From NCBI GenBank assembly GCA_963204845.1, contig CAUJIL010000231.1, positions 1 to 6,179 on the forward strand: 6,179 bases of DNA. Reading direction: 5' to 3'. The notes below the pieces were generated by a model. That model saw nothing but the letters and a program-made list of their open reading frames with translations. It did no database searches and had not been told where the DNA came from. This DNA comes from Pseudomonadota bacterium. Lineage in GTDB: Bacteria > Pseudomonadota > Gammaproteobacteria > Pseudomonadales > UBA5518. The position numbers and the translations under genes are program-made. Each line of letters opens with the position of its first letter. The first letter of the stretch is position 1. Below, in pieces: positions 1 to 5,382 of this stretch.

Positions 1-910
1 TCCTTCCTACCCCTATCGCGCGCGGCGACAGGCGCAACAGCTGGAACAGCGCCGGCGCGCCGGCGGTGAGCCACAGGCCGCCAGCGAAATTGTTGCCCCA
101 GGCAATGAGGTACCACGCCGTGCCGCGCACCTCGGGCACCCATTTGGCCGACTGTTCCAGCCACACCAGCAGCACCACCATGCCGAGCACATAGCGCAGC
201 ACGCGTTGCCACAGCGCGCCGTTCTCCGGGGCCTGCAGCAGGCGCGTGCAGACGATCACCCCCAGCGCGGCGCCGAGCCACAGACCCGACAGGCCGATCA
301 GGTAGGCGGTCTTCGGCACCACGACGTAGAACAGGACGAACAGCAGCGACACGCCGAGCGCGATCGCTATCTGCCACGCGCAGCCTGCGGCGGAGAGTCG
401 CGCCGCGAGCGCATCGCCGTGGCGCAGCGTTGCCCACAGGAACGCACCGCCCAGTAGCCAGCCACCCAGCACGTCGGTGGGGAAATGCACGCCGAGCCAG
501 ACACGCGAGAAGCCGATCAGTGCGATCAGCGCGACGGCCAACAGCGTGAACCAGCGGTGCTTGCACCACGCGGCAATCAGGCCCCACTCGAGCAGCGTGT
601 GCTGCGCGTGTCCACTGGGGATGCCGTATCCCATTTCGCGCTCCGGTCCGATCGAGGGGTCCAGGTCGAAGGGGCGCGGCTGCGCGAACACGTCCTTCAG
701 CGCGAAGTTGACGCAGGCCGACAGCAGCAATGCGAACAGCAGTCGCACGCCGGTGCGGTAACTCAGGCTCCAGAGCACCAGTGGCACGATGAACGCGTGA
801 CCCATCCCACCCAGTTGCGTGATCGCCTTGAAGAACCCATCGAGCGCCTCGGTGCGGTTGGCCTGCAGCGCGAGAATGAACTCGACACCCCAGTGCAGCA
901 CGTTTTCCAT
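1..910 (-). CDS. PAP2-family membrane phosphatase, C-terminus beyond the left edge
   Basis: This is an integral membrane phosphatase of the PAP2 (type 2 phosphatidic acid phosphatase) superfamily, which removes phosphate from lipid or isoprenoid phosphates. The ATG at 910 opens 303 codons without a stop up to the left edge. All three PAP2 signature motifs are intact: K72-x6-RP (residues 72-80), PSGH (98-101), and SR-x5-H-x3-D (S135, R136, H142, D146). H101, H142 and D146 would form the phosphohistidine catalytic core. Hydrophobic segments lie around residues 39-51, 55-71, 120-140 and 145-162. The chain then continues with further hydrophobic stretches near 179-198, 201-221, 237-253 and 263-292, beyond the usual end of a compact PAP2 domain. 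The start is supported by AGGA seven bases upstream and by an N-terminus of ordinary length before the first motif. It lies 27 bases downstream of djlA on the same strand, so the two are probably co-transcribed. The substrate (phosphatidate, undecaprenyl diphosphate or another) cannot be told from sequence. Confidence 0.9.
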   Translation of the reverse strand, partial: MENVLHWGVEFILALQANRTEALDGFFKAITQLGGMGHAFIVPLVLWSLSYRTGVRLLFALLLSACVNFALKDVFAQPRPFDLDPSIGPEREMGYGIPSGHAQHTLLEWGLIAAWCKHRWFTLLAVALIALIGFSRVWLGVHFPTDVLGGWLLGGAFLWATLRHGDALAARLSAAGCAWQIAIALGVSLLFVLFYVVVPKTAYLIGLSGLWLGAALGVIVCTRLLQAPENGALWQRVLRYVLGMVVLLVWLEQSAKWVPEVRGTAWYLIAWGNNFAGGLWLTAGAPALFQLLRLSPRAIGVGR

Positions 911-917
911 GGTCGGA

Positions 918-921
918 TCCT
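918..921 (-). promoter_or_regulatory. Ribosome binding site of the PAP2 phosphatase
   Basis: On the minus strand AGGA lies seven bases before the ATG at 910, within the 27-base gap after the djlA stop. It supports this ATG as the start and separate re-initiation after djlA. Confidence 0.6.
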
Positions 922-937
922 GCGGTTGTGAAACGGT

Positions 938-1729
938 TCAGATGCCGCGCGTGCGCCGCACCTGCTCCCAGGCGGCCTGGATTTCCTGCGTGCGCTCGGT
1001 GGCCATCTTGACCATGTCCTCCGGCATGCCCTCGGCGATCAGCTTGTCCGGGTGAAACTGGCTCATCAGGCGCCGGTACGCCTGCTTGACCTCGCGGTCG
1101 TCGGCTGCCTCGCTGACTCCCAGCGCCTCGTAGGCATCGGCCAGCGAGTGCGAGGCCGCGGCGGTGCCGGCAGCGCCGTGGAAGTGGTCCTGCGCCTGGA
1201 ACATGCGCATCATCTGTTCGAAGGCCGGCTCCGAGAAGCCGAGTCGCGTCGCGATGCGTTGCAGCAGATCGTGTTCGGCACCAGCCAGCGCGCCGTCGGC
1301 CGCCGCGGTGCTGAACAGGAACATCAGCAGCATCTGGCGCAGCGCCGGATGCGCGGCGCAATCGCGCGTGAACGCGGCGATCTGCGCGTCGATGTCGAAG
1401 CCGGGATCCGCGCCGCGCTTGAAATGCGCGATCGCCTCGCGCCGGTGATCGGCGCCGAGCCCCATGCGCGCCATCAGCTGCTCGGTGACCTCGATCTCGC
1501 GCTCGCTGACCCGCCCGTCGCTCTTCGCGATGCGTCCCATCAGCGTGAAGGTGGTGACGAAAAAGGTTTCGCGCACGCGCTGCAAGTGGCCGCCGATGCG
1601 GCTGCGCAGCGCGCGGAACCGGTCGACGAGGTGGCCGGCGAAGGTGCCGACGAGCGCGCCGAACGGACCGGCGATCAGCAGGCCCAGCCCGCCGCCCACG
1701 ACCTTGCCCAGCCAGGATGGATTCTGCAT
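938..1729 (-). CDS. djlA: DjlA-type membrane-anchored J-domain co-chaperone
   Basis: This is a 263-residue protein with the DjlA domain order. An N-terminal glycine-rich transmembrane segment (about residues 7-34) comes first, then a TerB-like helical domain (about 55-180), a short Ala/His-rich linker (about 183-195), and a C-terminal J domain (about 198-263) with the HPD triad at 226-228 in FHPDK. DjlA is an inner-membrane protein with one membrane span and a cytoplasmic J domain that stimulates DnaK ATPase; in E. coli it affects Rcs envelope-stress signalling and capsule synthesis. E. coli DjlA is about 270 residues, so the length fits. The frame is open for 22 more codons upstream (to 1795), but that part is Arg/Pro-rich and unlike DjlA. 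MQNPSWLGKVVGG matches the family N-terminus, so I place the start at 1729. No clear Shine-Dalgarno precedes it. TerB-type signatures are seen at 68-80 (AKSDGRVSEREIE) and around 142-155. It is the first gene of a probable two-gene unit with the PAP2 phosphatase. Confidence 0.93.
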   Translation of the reverse strand: MQNPSWLGKVVGGGLGLLIAGPFGALVGTFAGHLVDRFRALRSRIGGHLQRVRETFFVTTFTLMGRIAKSDGRVSEREIEVTEQLMARMGLGADHRREAIAHFKRGADPGFDIDAQIAAFTRDCAAHPALRQMLLMFLFSTAAADGALAGAEHDLLQRIATRLGFSEPAFEQMMRMFQAQDHFHGAAGTAAASHSLADAYEALGVSEAADDREVKQAYRRLMSQFHPDKLIAEGMPEDMVKMATERTQEIQAAWEQVRRTRGI

Positions 1730-1886
1730 ACGTCGCCGTGCCGCCGGAAATCGCGGCAGTGTACGCGATTCGCCCCGTGGGCCGGAACGCGGCAATGGCA
1801 GGCGCCAAAGTTACAACGCTTTAACCACCGTCGGCCGGCAATGCGACTACGATGCCGCGAACGCTGGACGACGCCGGAGACGCGTG
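1730..1886. promoter_or_regulatory. Divergent intergenic region, presumed promoters for both directions
   Basis: This 157-base gap separates the leftward djlA unit from the rightward dehydrogenase gene, so it should hold a promoter for each. It includes a locally AT-richer patch around 1807-1826 (AAAGTTACAACGCTTTAACC), unusual in this GC-rich DNA. I cannot fit a convincing -35/-10 pair at normal spacing on either strand. TACGAT at 1848-1853 resembles a -10 box for the plus strand but has no good -35 partner. The promoter function is inferred from gene layout. Confidence 0.4.
1876..1880 (+). promoter_or_regulatory. Ribosome binding site of the classical SDR gene
   Basis: GGAGA ends six bases before the ATG at 1887. 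It favours that codon over the in-frame GTG at 1884 and the ATG at 1893. Confidence 0.65.
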
Positions 1887-2657
1887 ATGGACATGAACGG
1901 CAAGGTGGTACTGGTCACTGGCGGCGGCAGCGGCATGGGCCAGCTCGCGTGCCGCATGATGAGCGAGGGCGGTGCCCGGGTGGCGGCGCTCGACGTGAAC
2001 GAGGACGGGTTGGCGCAGACCGCGCAGGGACACGAGCGGATCACGACCTTTCGCGTCGACGTCACGGATTTCGCCGAGGTCGACGCGACCACGCGGCGCA
2101 TCGAGGACACGCTGGGCCCGATCCACCGCGTCTACAACGCGGCGGCGATCATGCCCTTCGGCAGGGCGCTCGAGCACGCCAACGCGCAGGTGCACCGCGT
2201 GATGGCGATCAACTACGGCGGACTGGTCAACATCGCCCAGGCCACGCTGCCCGCGATGGTGCGTCGGGGCAGCGGTGATTTCATCAGCTTCTCCTCGATG
2301 TCGGGCATCATTCCGACCCTGCTCACGAGTGCGTACAACGCCTCGAAGTTTGCGGTCTCCGCCTACACCGAGGTGCTGTACCACGAAAACCGCGCGAGCG
2401 GTGTGCGTTTCGCCTGCGTCTGCCCGCCGCCGGTCGCGACCCCGCTGCTGAAGCAGGGCTACGCGACCGTGATGCCGAAGACGGTCGAACTGATGCCACC
2501 GATCCAGCCGTCGGAGGTGCTCGATGCGATCGAGGCCGCGCTGGCCAGCGGCGAGTTCTGGGTGTTCCCGGGCAAGGGCACGCGTATCGGGTATATCATG
2601 CGTCGACTGTTCCCGAACCTGGTGTGGAACGACTGCCACAAGAAGGAAGGGTTCTGA
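1887..2657 (+). CDS. Classical short-chain dehydrogenase/reductase (SDR)
   Basis: This is a cytoplasmic NAD(P)-dependent oxidoreductase of 256 residues, a normal length for classical SDRs. The Rossmann nucleotide motif TGGGSGMG lies at residues 11-18. D36 at the end of the second beta strand suggests preference for NAD(H) over NADP(H). The catalytic set is complete: N109, S137, Y150 and K154 (YNASK), with the usual 13-residue Ser-Tyr spacing. Two conserved structural motifs are altered: the usual NNAG is YNAA (83-86), and the usual PG-x-V-x-T is PPPVAT (180-185). The C-terminal tail (about 225-256) is rich in aromatic and basic residues (WVFPGKGTRIGYIMRRLFP) and may help form the substrate pocket or touch the membrane surface. 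The substrate is unknown; such enzymes oxidise or reduce alcohols, ketones, steroids or acyl chains. A palindrome-rich gap of 136 bases follows before the next gene, which is also an NAD(P)-binding protein, so the two could share a pathway. Confidence 0.92.
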   Translation: MDMNGKVVLVTGGGSGMGQLACRMMSEGGARVAALDVNEDGLAQTAQGHERITTFRVDVTDFAEVDATTRRIEDTLGPIHRVYNAAAIMPFGRALEHANAQVHRVMAINYGGLVNIAQATLPAMVRRGSGDFISFSSMSGIIPTLLTSAYNASKFAVSAYTEVLYHENRASGVRFACVCPPPVATPLLKQGYATVMPKTVELMPPIQPSEVLDAIEAALASGEFWVFPGKGTRIGYIMRRLFPNLVWNDCHKKEGF

Positions 2658-2673
2658 GGCGAGGCGGCCGTTG

Positions 2674-2692
2674 GTTCGGCCTGTGGCCGAAC
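2674..2692. repeat. Palindromic hairpin, copy 1 of a 21-base direct repeat
   Basis: GTTCGGCC and GGCCGAAC form a perfect 8-bp stem around a three-base TGT loop. The 21 bases at 2673-2693 recur exactly at 2740-2760. It lies 16 bases after the SDR stop codon. No T-run follows, so it is not a canonical intrinsic terminator, but a transcript hairpin here could stabilise the upstream mRNA end or slow polymerase. Confidence 0.8.
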
Positions 2693-2696
2693 AAAT

Positions 2697-2722
2697 GTCC
2701 GGGCACAGCCCGGACCTACGCG
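2697..2722 (-). repeat. REP-like GTAG-headed hairpin (minus orientation)
   Basis: Read on the minus strand, CGCGTAGGTC opens the element (2722-2713), and the hairpin formed by GTCCGGGC and GCCCGGAC with a TGT loop (2715-2697) follows directly after GTAG. A GTAG tetranucleotide at the foot of a perfect hairpin is the hallmark of REP elements of the Stenotrophomonas SMAG / RAYT-associated type. The first ten bases are identical to the head of the plus-strand element at 4165, which links the two intergenic regions to one repeat family. Confidence 0.72.
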
Positions 2723-2740
2723 AACGGATGTCCGGCGCAG

Positions 2741-2759
2741 GTTCGGCCTGTGGCCGAAC
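2741..2759. repeat. Palindromic hairpin, copy 2 of a 21-base direct repeat
   Basis: This is the exact second copy of the hairpin at 2674-2692, 67 bases further on: 8-bp stem, TGT loop. It ends 23 bases before the Shine-Dalgarno of the downstream gene, so in the mRNA it would lie just upstream of the ribosome binding site. With the central GTAG hairpin it makes a symmetric three-hairpin block resembling a BIME (a composite of REP units). The spacer repeats part of the block: GAACnnATGTCCGG occurs at 2689-2702 and 2722-2735. Confidence 0.8.
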
Positions 2760-2782
2760 ATGTGACCCGACCAATGCGAACC

Positions 2783-2787
2783 GGAGG
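2783..2787 (+). promoter_or_regulatory. Strong ribosome binding site of the extended SDR gene
   Basis: GGAGG ends six bases before the ATG at 2794. It is the best Shine-Dalgarno among the complete genes of this window and fixes the start of that gene. Confidence 0.8.
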
Positions 2788-2793
2788 TGATCG

Positions 2794-3708
2794 ATGACGG
2801 TGGAACTTAAAGGCAAGCGGATTCTGGTCACCGGACCGACCGGGCAGGTCGGGCGGCCGCTGGTCGAGGCGCTCGCGCCGCACAACGAGGTGTTCGCACT
2901 CGCACGTTTCGGCAAGCAGGAGGATCGCGATGCGTTCACGGCGATCGGCGCGCACCCGATCGCGGTGGACCTTGCGGACGGTTCGCTCGACGCCGTGCCC
3001 GAAGACCCGGACTACGTGCTGAATTTCGCGGTCATGAAGACCGGCGACTGGACCTACGATCTGCGTGCCAATGCCGAGGGCGTGGGGCGGCTGATGCTGC
3101 GTTGCCGCCGCGCCAGGGCGTTCCTGCACTGCTCGTCCACGGCGGTCTACGCGTATGGCGGCCACGAGCCACGCAGCGAGGATTCGCCGCTCGGCGACAA
3201 CCACCGATCGATGATGCCGACCTACAGCATCTCGAAGATCGCCGCGGAAACCGTCGTGCGTTTCACCGCGCACGAGTTCGGCATCCCGACCACGATCGCG
3301 CGGCTCAGCGTGCCGTACGGAACCCGTGGCGGCTGGCCCTGGTATCACCTGCTGATGATGCAACACGGCGTGCCGATCGACGTGCACCCGGAGCGCCCGA
3401 ACGTCTACAACCCGTTGCACGAACGTGATTGCCTGGCGAAGATCCCCGGGCTGCTCGCCGCCGCCACGCCCGAGGTCACGACGGTGAACTTCGGCGGCTC
3501 GCAAGCGGTCGCGATCGAGCAATGGTGCGCCTATCTGCAGGAACTCACCGGCTTCGAGCCGGTTTTCCGCGAAAGCCCGGAAGCGTTCGGCAGCCTGCAG
3601 ATCGACACCACGCGGATGCACGCGCTGGTCGGTCAGACCACGGTCGACTGGAAGGAAGGCATGAGGGAGATGGTCGAGTTGCTGGCGCCGCAGTTGCTGA
3701 AGAGCTGA
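2794..3708 (+). CDS. NAD(P)-dependent epimerase/dehydratase-like oxidoreductase (extended SDR)
   Basis: This is a 304-residue cytoplasmic protein of the extended/atypical SDR type. The N-terminal nucleotide-binding motif TGPTGQVG is at residues 13-20, with glycines 14, 17 and 20 in the GxxGxxG pattern of this branch. R38 after the second beta strand is compatible with NADP(H). The active-site elements are HCSSTAVY (112-119; S115 is the likely catalytic Ser/Thr position) and Y144-xxx-K148 (YSISK). ARLSVPYG (169-176) matches the conserved strand that in sugar epimerases reads R-x-x-N-x-Y-G; here Asn is replaced by Val. The C-terminal half, expected to bind substrate, has NPLHERD (206-212), the family site of late NAD-domain contact. 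Family members act on nucleotide sugars, or reduce ketones, lactones or flavonoid-like compounds; nothing here decides between these. A strong GGAGG precedes the ATG. Its stop is 19 bases before the YaiI gene, so the two are probably co-transcribed. Confidence 0.9.
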   Translation: MTVELKGKRILVTGPTGQVGRPLVEALAPHNEVFALARFGKQEDRDAFTAIGAHPIAVDLADGSLDAVPEDPDYVLNFAVMKTGDWTYDLRANAEGVGRLMLRCRRARAFLHCSSTAVYAYGGHEPRSEDSPLGDNHRSMMPTYSISKIAAETVVRFTAHEFGIPTTIARLSVPYGTRGGWPWYHLLMMQHGVPIDVHPERPNVYNPLHERDCLAKIPGLLAAATPEVTTVNFGGSQAVAIEQWCAYLQELTGFEPVFRESPEAFGSLQIDTTRMHALVGQTTVDWKEGMREMVELLAPQLLKS

Positions 3709-3727
3709 GCCGCGGGCGCGTCGCGCC

Positions 3728-4171
3728 GTGCGCATCTGGGTCGATGCCGATGCGTGTCCCAATACGATCAAGGACATCCTGTTCCGCGCCGCGGCGCGTA
3801 CCGGCATCGAGCTGACGCTGGTTGCCAACCAGGCGCTGCAGGTGCCGCGCATGGCGAACGTACGCGCGCTGCAGGTGGCCTCCGGTTTCGACGTCGCGGA
3901 CAACGAGATCGTGCGCCTGTGCGAGACCGGTGACCTCGTCGTGACCGCCGATATTCCGCTCGCTGCCGAGGTGATCGCCAAAGGCGCCACCGCGCTGAAT
4001 CCGCGCGGCGAGCTGTACACGCGCGAGAACGTGCGCGCACGGCTCAACATGCGCGATTTCCTCGACACGATGCGCGCCAGCGGCGTGCACACCGGCGGGC
4101 CACCCGCGCTGGACCAGCGCGATCGCCAGGCCTTCGCGAACGCACTCGACCGTTTCATCGCCCGCGCGTAG
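3728..4171 (+). CDS. yaiI: YaiI/YqxD family protein (DUF188, PIN-like fold)
   Basis: This is a 147-residue protein that closely follows E. coli YaiI over its whole length, as I remember that sequence. The conserved blocks are all present: IWVDADACPN (3-12), VANQ (32-35), GFDVADNEIV (53-62), TADIPLA (73-79), ALNPRGE (89-95), MRDF (108-111), TGGP (122-125) and RDRQAF (131-136). D6, D8, D58 and D75 are candidates for an acidic metal site, as expected for a PIN-like nuclease fold, but the family's biochemical role is not established. The start is GTG, chosen because the conserved N-terminus begins there; no ATG serves and no clear Shine-Dalgarno is visible, so translation may be coupled to the upstream gene, 19 bases away. 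The TAG stop is part of the GTAG head of a REP-like repeat. The protein is a few residues shorter than E. coli YaiI (about 150), so insertion of the repeat may have reset the C-terminus. Confidence 0.94.
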   Translation: MRIWVDADACPNTIKDILFRAAARTGIELTLVANQALQVPRMANVRALQVASGFDVADNEIVRLCETGDLVVTADIPLAAEVIAKGATALNPRGELYTRENVRARLNMRDFLDTMRASGVHTGGPPALDQRDRQAFANALDRFIARA

Positions 4172-4192
4172 GTCGGCGTTCATGCCGACGCG
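4165..4192 (+). repeat. REP-like GTAG-headed hairpin, tandem copy 1
   Basis: CGCGTAG is followed by GTCGGC (4172-4177), a six-base loop region GTTCAT, and GCCGAC (4184-4189), then GCG. The 6-bp stem has a possible G-T closing pair inside. The CGC before GTAG can also pair with the trailing GCG. The TAG at 4169-4171 is the stop codon of the YaiI gene. The 26 bases at 4167-4192 recur at 4201-4226 with one mismatch. Confidence 0.8.
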
Positions 4193-4200
4193 CCGGCACC

Positions 4201-4226
4201 CGTAGGTCGGCATTCATGCCGACGCG
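4201..4226 (+). repeat. REP-like GTAG-headed hairpin, tandem copy 2
   Basis: This is the second copy, 34 bases after the first: GTAG (4202-4205), GTCGGC, loop ATTCAT, GCCGAC (4218-4223), GCG. The only difference within 26 bases is A4212 for G4178, in the loop. The spacer CCGGCACC (4193-4200) is not repeated after the second copy. No T-run follows, so this is a repeat rather than an obvious terminator, although transcripts through it would fold. Confidence 0.8.
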
Positions 4227-4238
4227 CGGCCCGCCGGG

Positions 4239-4267
4239 CTGAACGCGTAGCACCCGGATGGTAAGCT
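4239..4267 (+). promoter_or_regulatory. Possible promoter of the RND efflux operon
   Basis: CTGAAC (4239-4244) lies 17 bases before TAAGCT (4262-4267), which carries a TG one base upstream as in extended -10 promoters. Each hexamer matches the sigma-70 consensus at only three positions, so this is weak. It would start transcription near 4274, between the repeats and the adaptor start at 4300, and would exclude the in-frame ATG at 4258 as the start. Confidence 0.25.
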
Positions 4268-4299
4268 GTGACGCGAACCTGCAATTCCGGGCAACACTC

Positions 4300-5382
4300 A
4301 TGATGCGAACGATACGATCCGCGGCCGCCAGTATTGCCGTCGTGCTCGTCGGCGCGTGTTCCGAGTCGGCGCCGCCCGCAGCGCCGGCGGCACGGGCCGT
4401 GCCGGAACTGGCGACGGTCGTGGTCGAAGCCGCCAGCGTCGCGCGCGAAACCACCTTCGACGGCGTGGTCGAGGCGGTGAACCAGTCGACGGTATCGGCG
4501 CAGACCGCGGGAAGGGTGGTCGAGATGCCGGTCGACGTCGGTGACGAGGTCGACAAGAACGCGGTGATCGTGCGTTTCACCGACACCGAACAGAAGGCGC
4601 GGGGCGCCGCGGCCGAATCGGCGGTGAACGAGGCGCGCGCGCGGCTCGTCGAGGCCGAGGCAGAGTTCGGGCGGATCAGCGACATCTACGCGAAGAAGCT
4701 GATCGCCAAGGCGCAGTACGACCGCGCGCGTGCCGACCAGGACGCGGCGCGGGCGCGCATGAAGGCGGCCGAGGCGGCGCTCGCCGAAGCGCGTGAAGGG
4801 CTGGAGTACACGGTGATCCGCGCCCCGTACGCAGGCATCGTGGTCGAGCGACACGTGCAGATCGGCGAGACGGTCACGGTCGGAACGCCCCTGATGACCG
4901 GCGTGTCGCTCGAGCACCTGCGCGTGCGCGTGGACGTGCCGCAGCAGCACATCGGCGTGTTGCGCCGCCACCGCCAGGCGCGTGTGCTGCTGCCCGACGG
5001 CGCCTCGGTGAACGCCGAGGAAATGCGGATTCCGCCCAACGCCGATCCCGGCACCCAGTCTTTCCGCGTGCTGGTCACCATGCCGCCCGGCGAGCACGGG
5101 GTGTATCCCGGCGTGCTGCTGAAGGTGGCTTTCGTGACCGGAACGGAGCAGCGGCTGCTGCTGTCGCCCGAGGCGCTGGTGCGTCGCGGCGAGGTCGAGG
5201 GGGCGTACGTGGTCGCTGCCGACGGCACGCTGGCGTTTCGCTATCTGCGCACCGGTACGCCGACGACCGACGGCCGCGTGCCGGTGCTCGCCGGACTCGA
5301 GGACGGCGAGCGCGTGGCCAGCGATCCGCACGCCGCGGCGGCGGCCTACAAGGCGCTCGCCGTCGAGGGGGGCGCGCCGTGA
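4300..5382 (+). CDS. RND efflux periplasmic adaptor, predicted lipoprotein (membrane fusion protein)
   Basis: This is the periplasmic adaptor subunit of a tripartite RND efflux pump, linking the inner-membrane permease to an outer-membrane channel. From the ATG at 4300 it has 360 residues. Residues 1-20 form a lipoprotein signal peptide (basic MMRTIR, hydrophobic core, lipobox VGAC with C20). Next come the first half of the lipoyl-like domain (about 64-93, TVSAQTAGRVVEMPVDVGD), an Ala/Glu/Arg-rich helical hairpin (about 95-168), the second lipoyl half (about 171-200, IRAPYAGIVVERHVQIGE), and beta-barrel and membrane-proximal domains (about 205-355). This is the usual HlyD/AcrA-type order and length. 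The frame is open back to an ATG at 4258, but that adds 14 residues before the signal peptide; 4303 is equally possible as start. The ribosome binding site is weak. It overlaps the permease start by four bases (GTGA), which indicates translational coupling. The exported substrate is unknown. Confidence 0.92.
   Translation: MMRTIRSAAASIAVVLVGACSESAPPAAPAARAVPELATVVVEAASVARETTFDGVVEAVNQSTVSAQTAGRVVEMPVDVGDEVDKNAVIVRFTDTEQKARGAAAESAVNEARARLVEAEAEFGRISDIYAKKLIAKAQYDRARADQDAARARMKAAEAALAEAREGLEYTVIRAPYAGIVVERHVQIGETVTVGTPLMTGVSLEHLRVRVDVPQQHIGVLRRHRQARVLLPDGASVNAEEMRIPPNADPGTQSFRVLVTMPPGEHGVYPGVLLKVAFVTGTEQRLLLSPEALVRRGEVEGAYVVAADGTLAFRYLRTGTPTTDGRVPVLAGLEDGERVASDPHAAAAAYKALAVEGGAP
5365..5372 (+). 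promoter_or_regulatory. Ribosome binding site of the RND permease, inside the adaptor gene
   Basis: GAGGGGGG ends six bases before the GTG at 5379 and lies within the last codons of the adaptor gene. With the GTGA stop-start overlap it supports GTG as the permease start. Confidence 0.6.

Noticed and set aside
1730..1795. 22-codon N-terminal extension of djlA
   Set aside because: The added residues are Arg/Pro-rich and precede the family's membrane segment. The internal Met at 1729 matches the normal DjlA N-terminus and length.
1464..1886. Upstream in-frame extension of the SDR gene
   Set aside because: The frame is open because of base composition. The Rossmann motif begins ten residues after the ATG at 1887, which has its own GGAGA; the extension overlaps djlA antisense.
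1052..2278. A 408-codon plus-strand open frame covering djlA and the start of the SDR gene
   Set aside because: It crosses the divergent intergenic region and overlaps two real genes on different strands; its translation is low-complexity Arg/Ala/Glu/Gln sequence.
2673..2760. Intrinsic transcription terminator after the SDR gene
   Set aside because: The hairpins are strong, but no T-run follows any of them on either strand. The duplicated palindromes and GTAG head fit repeat elements better.
2673..2760. CRISPR array
   Set aside because: There are only two exact 21-base copies, separated by one spacer that is itself palindromic, with no cas gene in view.
2716..4158. A 480-codon open frame on the minus strand across the extended SDR and YaiI genes
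   Set aside because: It is antisense to two genes with clear family motifs. Its product is Arg-, His- and Ala-rich without recognisable domains, as expected from reading GC-rich codons backwards.
4258..4299. ATG at 4258 as start of the RND adaptor
   Set aside because: It would put 14 extra residues, including a Cys and an acidic residue, before a signal peptide that begins cleanly at MMRTIR, and it lies upstream of the possible promoter -10 box.
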